Below are positions 13,169 through 14,523 of a stretch of DNA of 14,523 nt, piece by piece (the stretch's first letter is position 1; each line of letters begins with the position of its first letter). Both the position numbers and the translations under genes were made by a program. The notes beneath the pieces were generated by a model. It was given only the letters and a program-made list of their open reading frames with translations. It ran no database searches and was not told the origin of the DNA. The DNA is taken from the NCBI GenBank assembly GCA_964560325.1, contig CAZLLV010000376.1, forward strand, positions 1 through 14,523, read 5' to 3'. The DNA is from CAZLLV01 sp964560325 (GTDB taxonomy: Bacteria > Acidobacteriota > Thermoanaerobaculia > Multivoradales > DATKCC01).

Positions 13169-14449
13169 ATGTACGACCTGGGCATCCGTAGGGAGACCAA
13201 GAACCGCTGGGAACGCCGCGCGCCGCTCACCCCGCTCCACGTCGAGGAGCTCGTGCGCGACCAGGGGCGCAACGTGCTCGTGCAGCCGTCCGAGCTGCGG
13301 GTCTTCGGCGACGAAGAGTACCGGGCCGCCGGCGCCGCGCTGGGCGAGGATCTCTCCGAGTGCCGGGTGATCCTCGGCATCAAGGAGGTGCCGCCGCCCG
13401 AGATCGTGCCCGAGCGCCCGCATCTCGCCTTCTTCCACGTCATCAAGGGGCAGGAGGGCGGGCTGCCGATCCTGCGCCGCGCGCTCGAGACCGGCGCCAG
13501 CCTGATCGACTACGAGCCGATCGTCGACCGTTACGGCAAGCGCCTCCTCTTCTTCGGCAAGCAGGCCGGCCACGCCGGGATGATCGACGCCCTCTGGACG
13601 CTCGGCCGGCGCCTCGCCGCCGAGGGCATCGACACCCCCTTCGCCGGCGTGCGCCAGGCTCTCGCCTACGACCGCCTGGAGGACGCGCTCGAGACGCTCG
13701 CCGGTACCGTCGGCCGGGAGATCCGCGAGAACGGCCTGCCGCCGGAGATCCACCCGCTGGTGATCGGCTTCACCGGCGGCGGCAACGTCTCGCAGGGCGC
13801 CCAGGAGGTGCTCGGCCGGCTGCCGGTGGTCGAGGTCCACCCGGAGGACCTTCCCGACCTCGGCGCCCAGCGCGAGCTCTCCCACCGCACCCTCTACAAG
13901 GTCGTCTTCCGGCGCGAGGCGCGCCGCCGCTTCGAGCGCCACCTGCCGCACCTGACGGTGCTGGTCAACGGCATCTACTGGGAGCCGGGGGACCCGCGGC
14001 TGGTCGGCTGGGAAGACCTGGACGCGCTCTGGCAAGACGGGGGGAAGGACGGCGGCACACCCCGCCTGCGCGTGATCGCCGACCTCTCCTGCGACGTGGC
14101 CGGCTCGATCGAAGCGACGGTGCGCGGCACCGACCCGGGCGACCCGGTCTACGTCGTCGACCCGGCCACCCGGCGCGACACACCCGGCGTCGAGGGGCGC
14201 GGCCCGGTGGTGCTCGCGGTCGACAACCTGCCGGCCGAGCTGCCGCGCGAGGCGTCCGAGCACTTCGGCGACTCGCTCTTCCCCTTCCTCGGCGGCCTGA
14301 TCGCGGCCGACTTCCGGTGCGACTTCGAGCACCTGTCGCTGCCGGCCGCGATCCTGGAGGCCCTGGTCACCCACCGCGGCGAGCTGACCCCGCGCTACCG
14401 CTACCTCGAACGCTTCCTCGCCCCGACCCGACAGGAAGTGCCGGCGTGA
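13169..14449 (+). CDS. Lysine-2-oxoglutarate reductase (saccharopine dehydrogenase, lysine-forming; LKR domain protein)
   Basis: A 426-aa protein resembling the LKR half of the bifunctional eukaryotic LKR/SDH. Seen: an alanine dehydrogenase/PNT N-terminal-type domain (about 4-135; RRETKNRWERRAPLTP, ILGIKEVP, AFFHVIKGQ, LIDYEPIVD), then a Rossmann segment VIGFTGGGNVSQGAQEVL (198-215), ADLSCDVAGSIEAT (304-317) and the LKR hallmark AVDNLPAELPREAS (350-363). It condenses lysine with 2-oxoglutarate to saccharopine, the first step of the saccharopine route of lysine catabolism. ATG 13169 is fixed by GGAGG 6 nt upstream; the open frame extends further upstream but overlaps the methyltransferase gene. 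The stop overlaps the next gene as GTGA. Physiological direction, degradation, is inferred from the linked SDH gene. Confidence 0.9.
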   Translation: MYDLGIRRETKNRWERRAPLTPLHVEELVRDQGRNVLVQPSELRVFGDEEYRAAGAALGEDLSECRVILGIKEVPPPEIVPERPHLAFFHVIKGQEGGLPILRRALETGASLIDYEPIVDRYGKRLLFFGKQAGHAGMIDALWTLGRRLAAEGIDTPFAGVRQALAYDRLEDALETLAGTVGREIRENGLPPEIHPLVIGFTGGGNVSQGAQEVLGRLPVVEVHPEDLPDLGAQRELSHRTLYKVVFRREARRRFERHLPHLTVLVNGIYWEPGDPRLVGWEDLDALWQDGGKDGGTPRLRVIADLSCDVAGSIEATVRGTDPGDPVYVVDPATRRDTPGVEGRGPVVLAVDNLPAELPREASEHFGDSLFPFLGGLIAADFRCDFEHLSLPAAILEALVTHRGELTPRYRYLERFLAPTRQEVPA

Positions 14450-14523
14450 AGCGCGTCCTCGCCCTCGGCGCCGGGCTGGTGGCCAAGCCGCTGGTCGACG
14501 AGCTCCTCTCCCGGCCGGACGTC
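14446..14523 (+). CDS. Saccharopine dehydrogenase (glutamate-forming), N-terminal fragment
   Basis: The first 26 codons, cut by the right edge. VKRVLALGAGLVAKPLVDEL is a Rossmann entry of the saccharopine dehydrogenase type (GxGxxxxP, as in LYS9 and the SDH half of LKR/SDH). It starts at GTG 14446 in a GTGA overlap with the reductase, so the two catalyse successive steps (saccharopine to glutamate plus aminoadipate semialdehyde). In animals and plants these are one fused protein; here they are two coupled genes. Confidence 0.78.
   Translation, partial: MKRVLALGAGLVAKPLVDELLSRPDV

Noticed and set aside
13022..14374. 450-aa minus-strand frame opposite lysine-ketoglutarate reductase
   Set aside because: Antisense shadow; the plus strand holds the conserved LKR motifs and a strong ribosome site.
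1..14523. CRISPR arrays, tRNA/rRNA genes, insertion sequences
   Set aside because: No regular spaced repeats, no tRNA-like cloverleaf or rRNA signature, and no transposase or terminal inverted repeats were recognised.

Overview
The window is very GC-rich, with high-GC third codon positions and long spurious antisense frames. Nearly all of it is coding. The gene content (split lysine-ketoglutarate reductase/saccharopine dehydrogenase genes, a PA0069-type radical SAM protein, an ECF sigma/anti-sigma pair, a VapBC-type module and a KS/CLF/ACP locus) suggests a free-living high-GC bacterium. Acidobacteriota or a myxobacterium-like lineage would fit, but no gene here fixes the taxonomy and this is a weak inference.

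Region 1 (1-8736, all minus strand) is a compact biosynthetic operon. In transcription order it holds an acyl carrier protein, a beta-ketoacyl synthase with an intact Cys-His-Lys-His set, a chain-length-factor-like KS lacking the catalytic Cys and both His, a soluble HMG-CoA-reductase-family enzyme, a phytoene desaturase/retinol saturase-type FAD enzyme, a flavin-dependent-halogenase-like protein and a carotenoid cleavage oxygenase that runs off the left edge. Most junctions are 4-nt GTGA/TTGA overlaps. It looks like a type II PKS-style minimal set (KS-CLF-ACP) joined to carotenoid-type tailoring enzymes. No ketoreductase or dehydratase is visible. My hypothesis is a polyene or aryl-polyene-like product made on an ACP, modified by carotenoid-like oxidoreductases and possibly released by the HMGR-like enzyme. 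I do not recognise this gene set as a characterised pathway. The halogenase-like gene carries an in-frame TAG followed immediately by 141 more open codons with no ATG, GTG or TTG in the first 58, so it is probably one ORF split by an amber codon.

Region 2 (8737-9208) is the only long gene-free stretch. It should hold the promoter and leader of the biosynthetic operon, and contains several dyads and one 9-bp direct repeat.

Region 3 (9209-10577, minus) is an ECF sigma factor, a zinc-finger membrane anti-sigma factor and a YbjQ/UPF0145 protein, all coupled by GTGA overlaps. A possible promoter with three GATTCG repeats lies upstream. Region 4 (10630-11706, minus) is a PA0069-family radical SAM protein ending in a beta-clamp-like motif.

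Region 5 (11807-14523, plus) runs divergently: a Phd/YefM-type antitoxin, a PIN-domain (VapC) toxin, a SpoU/TrmH-type 2'-O-ribose methyltransferase, then lysine-ketoglutarate reductase and the start of saccharopine dehydrogenase, which is cut by the right edge.
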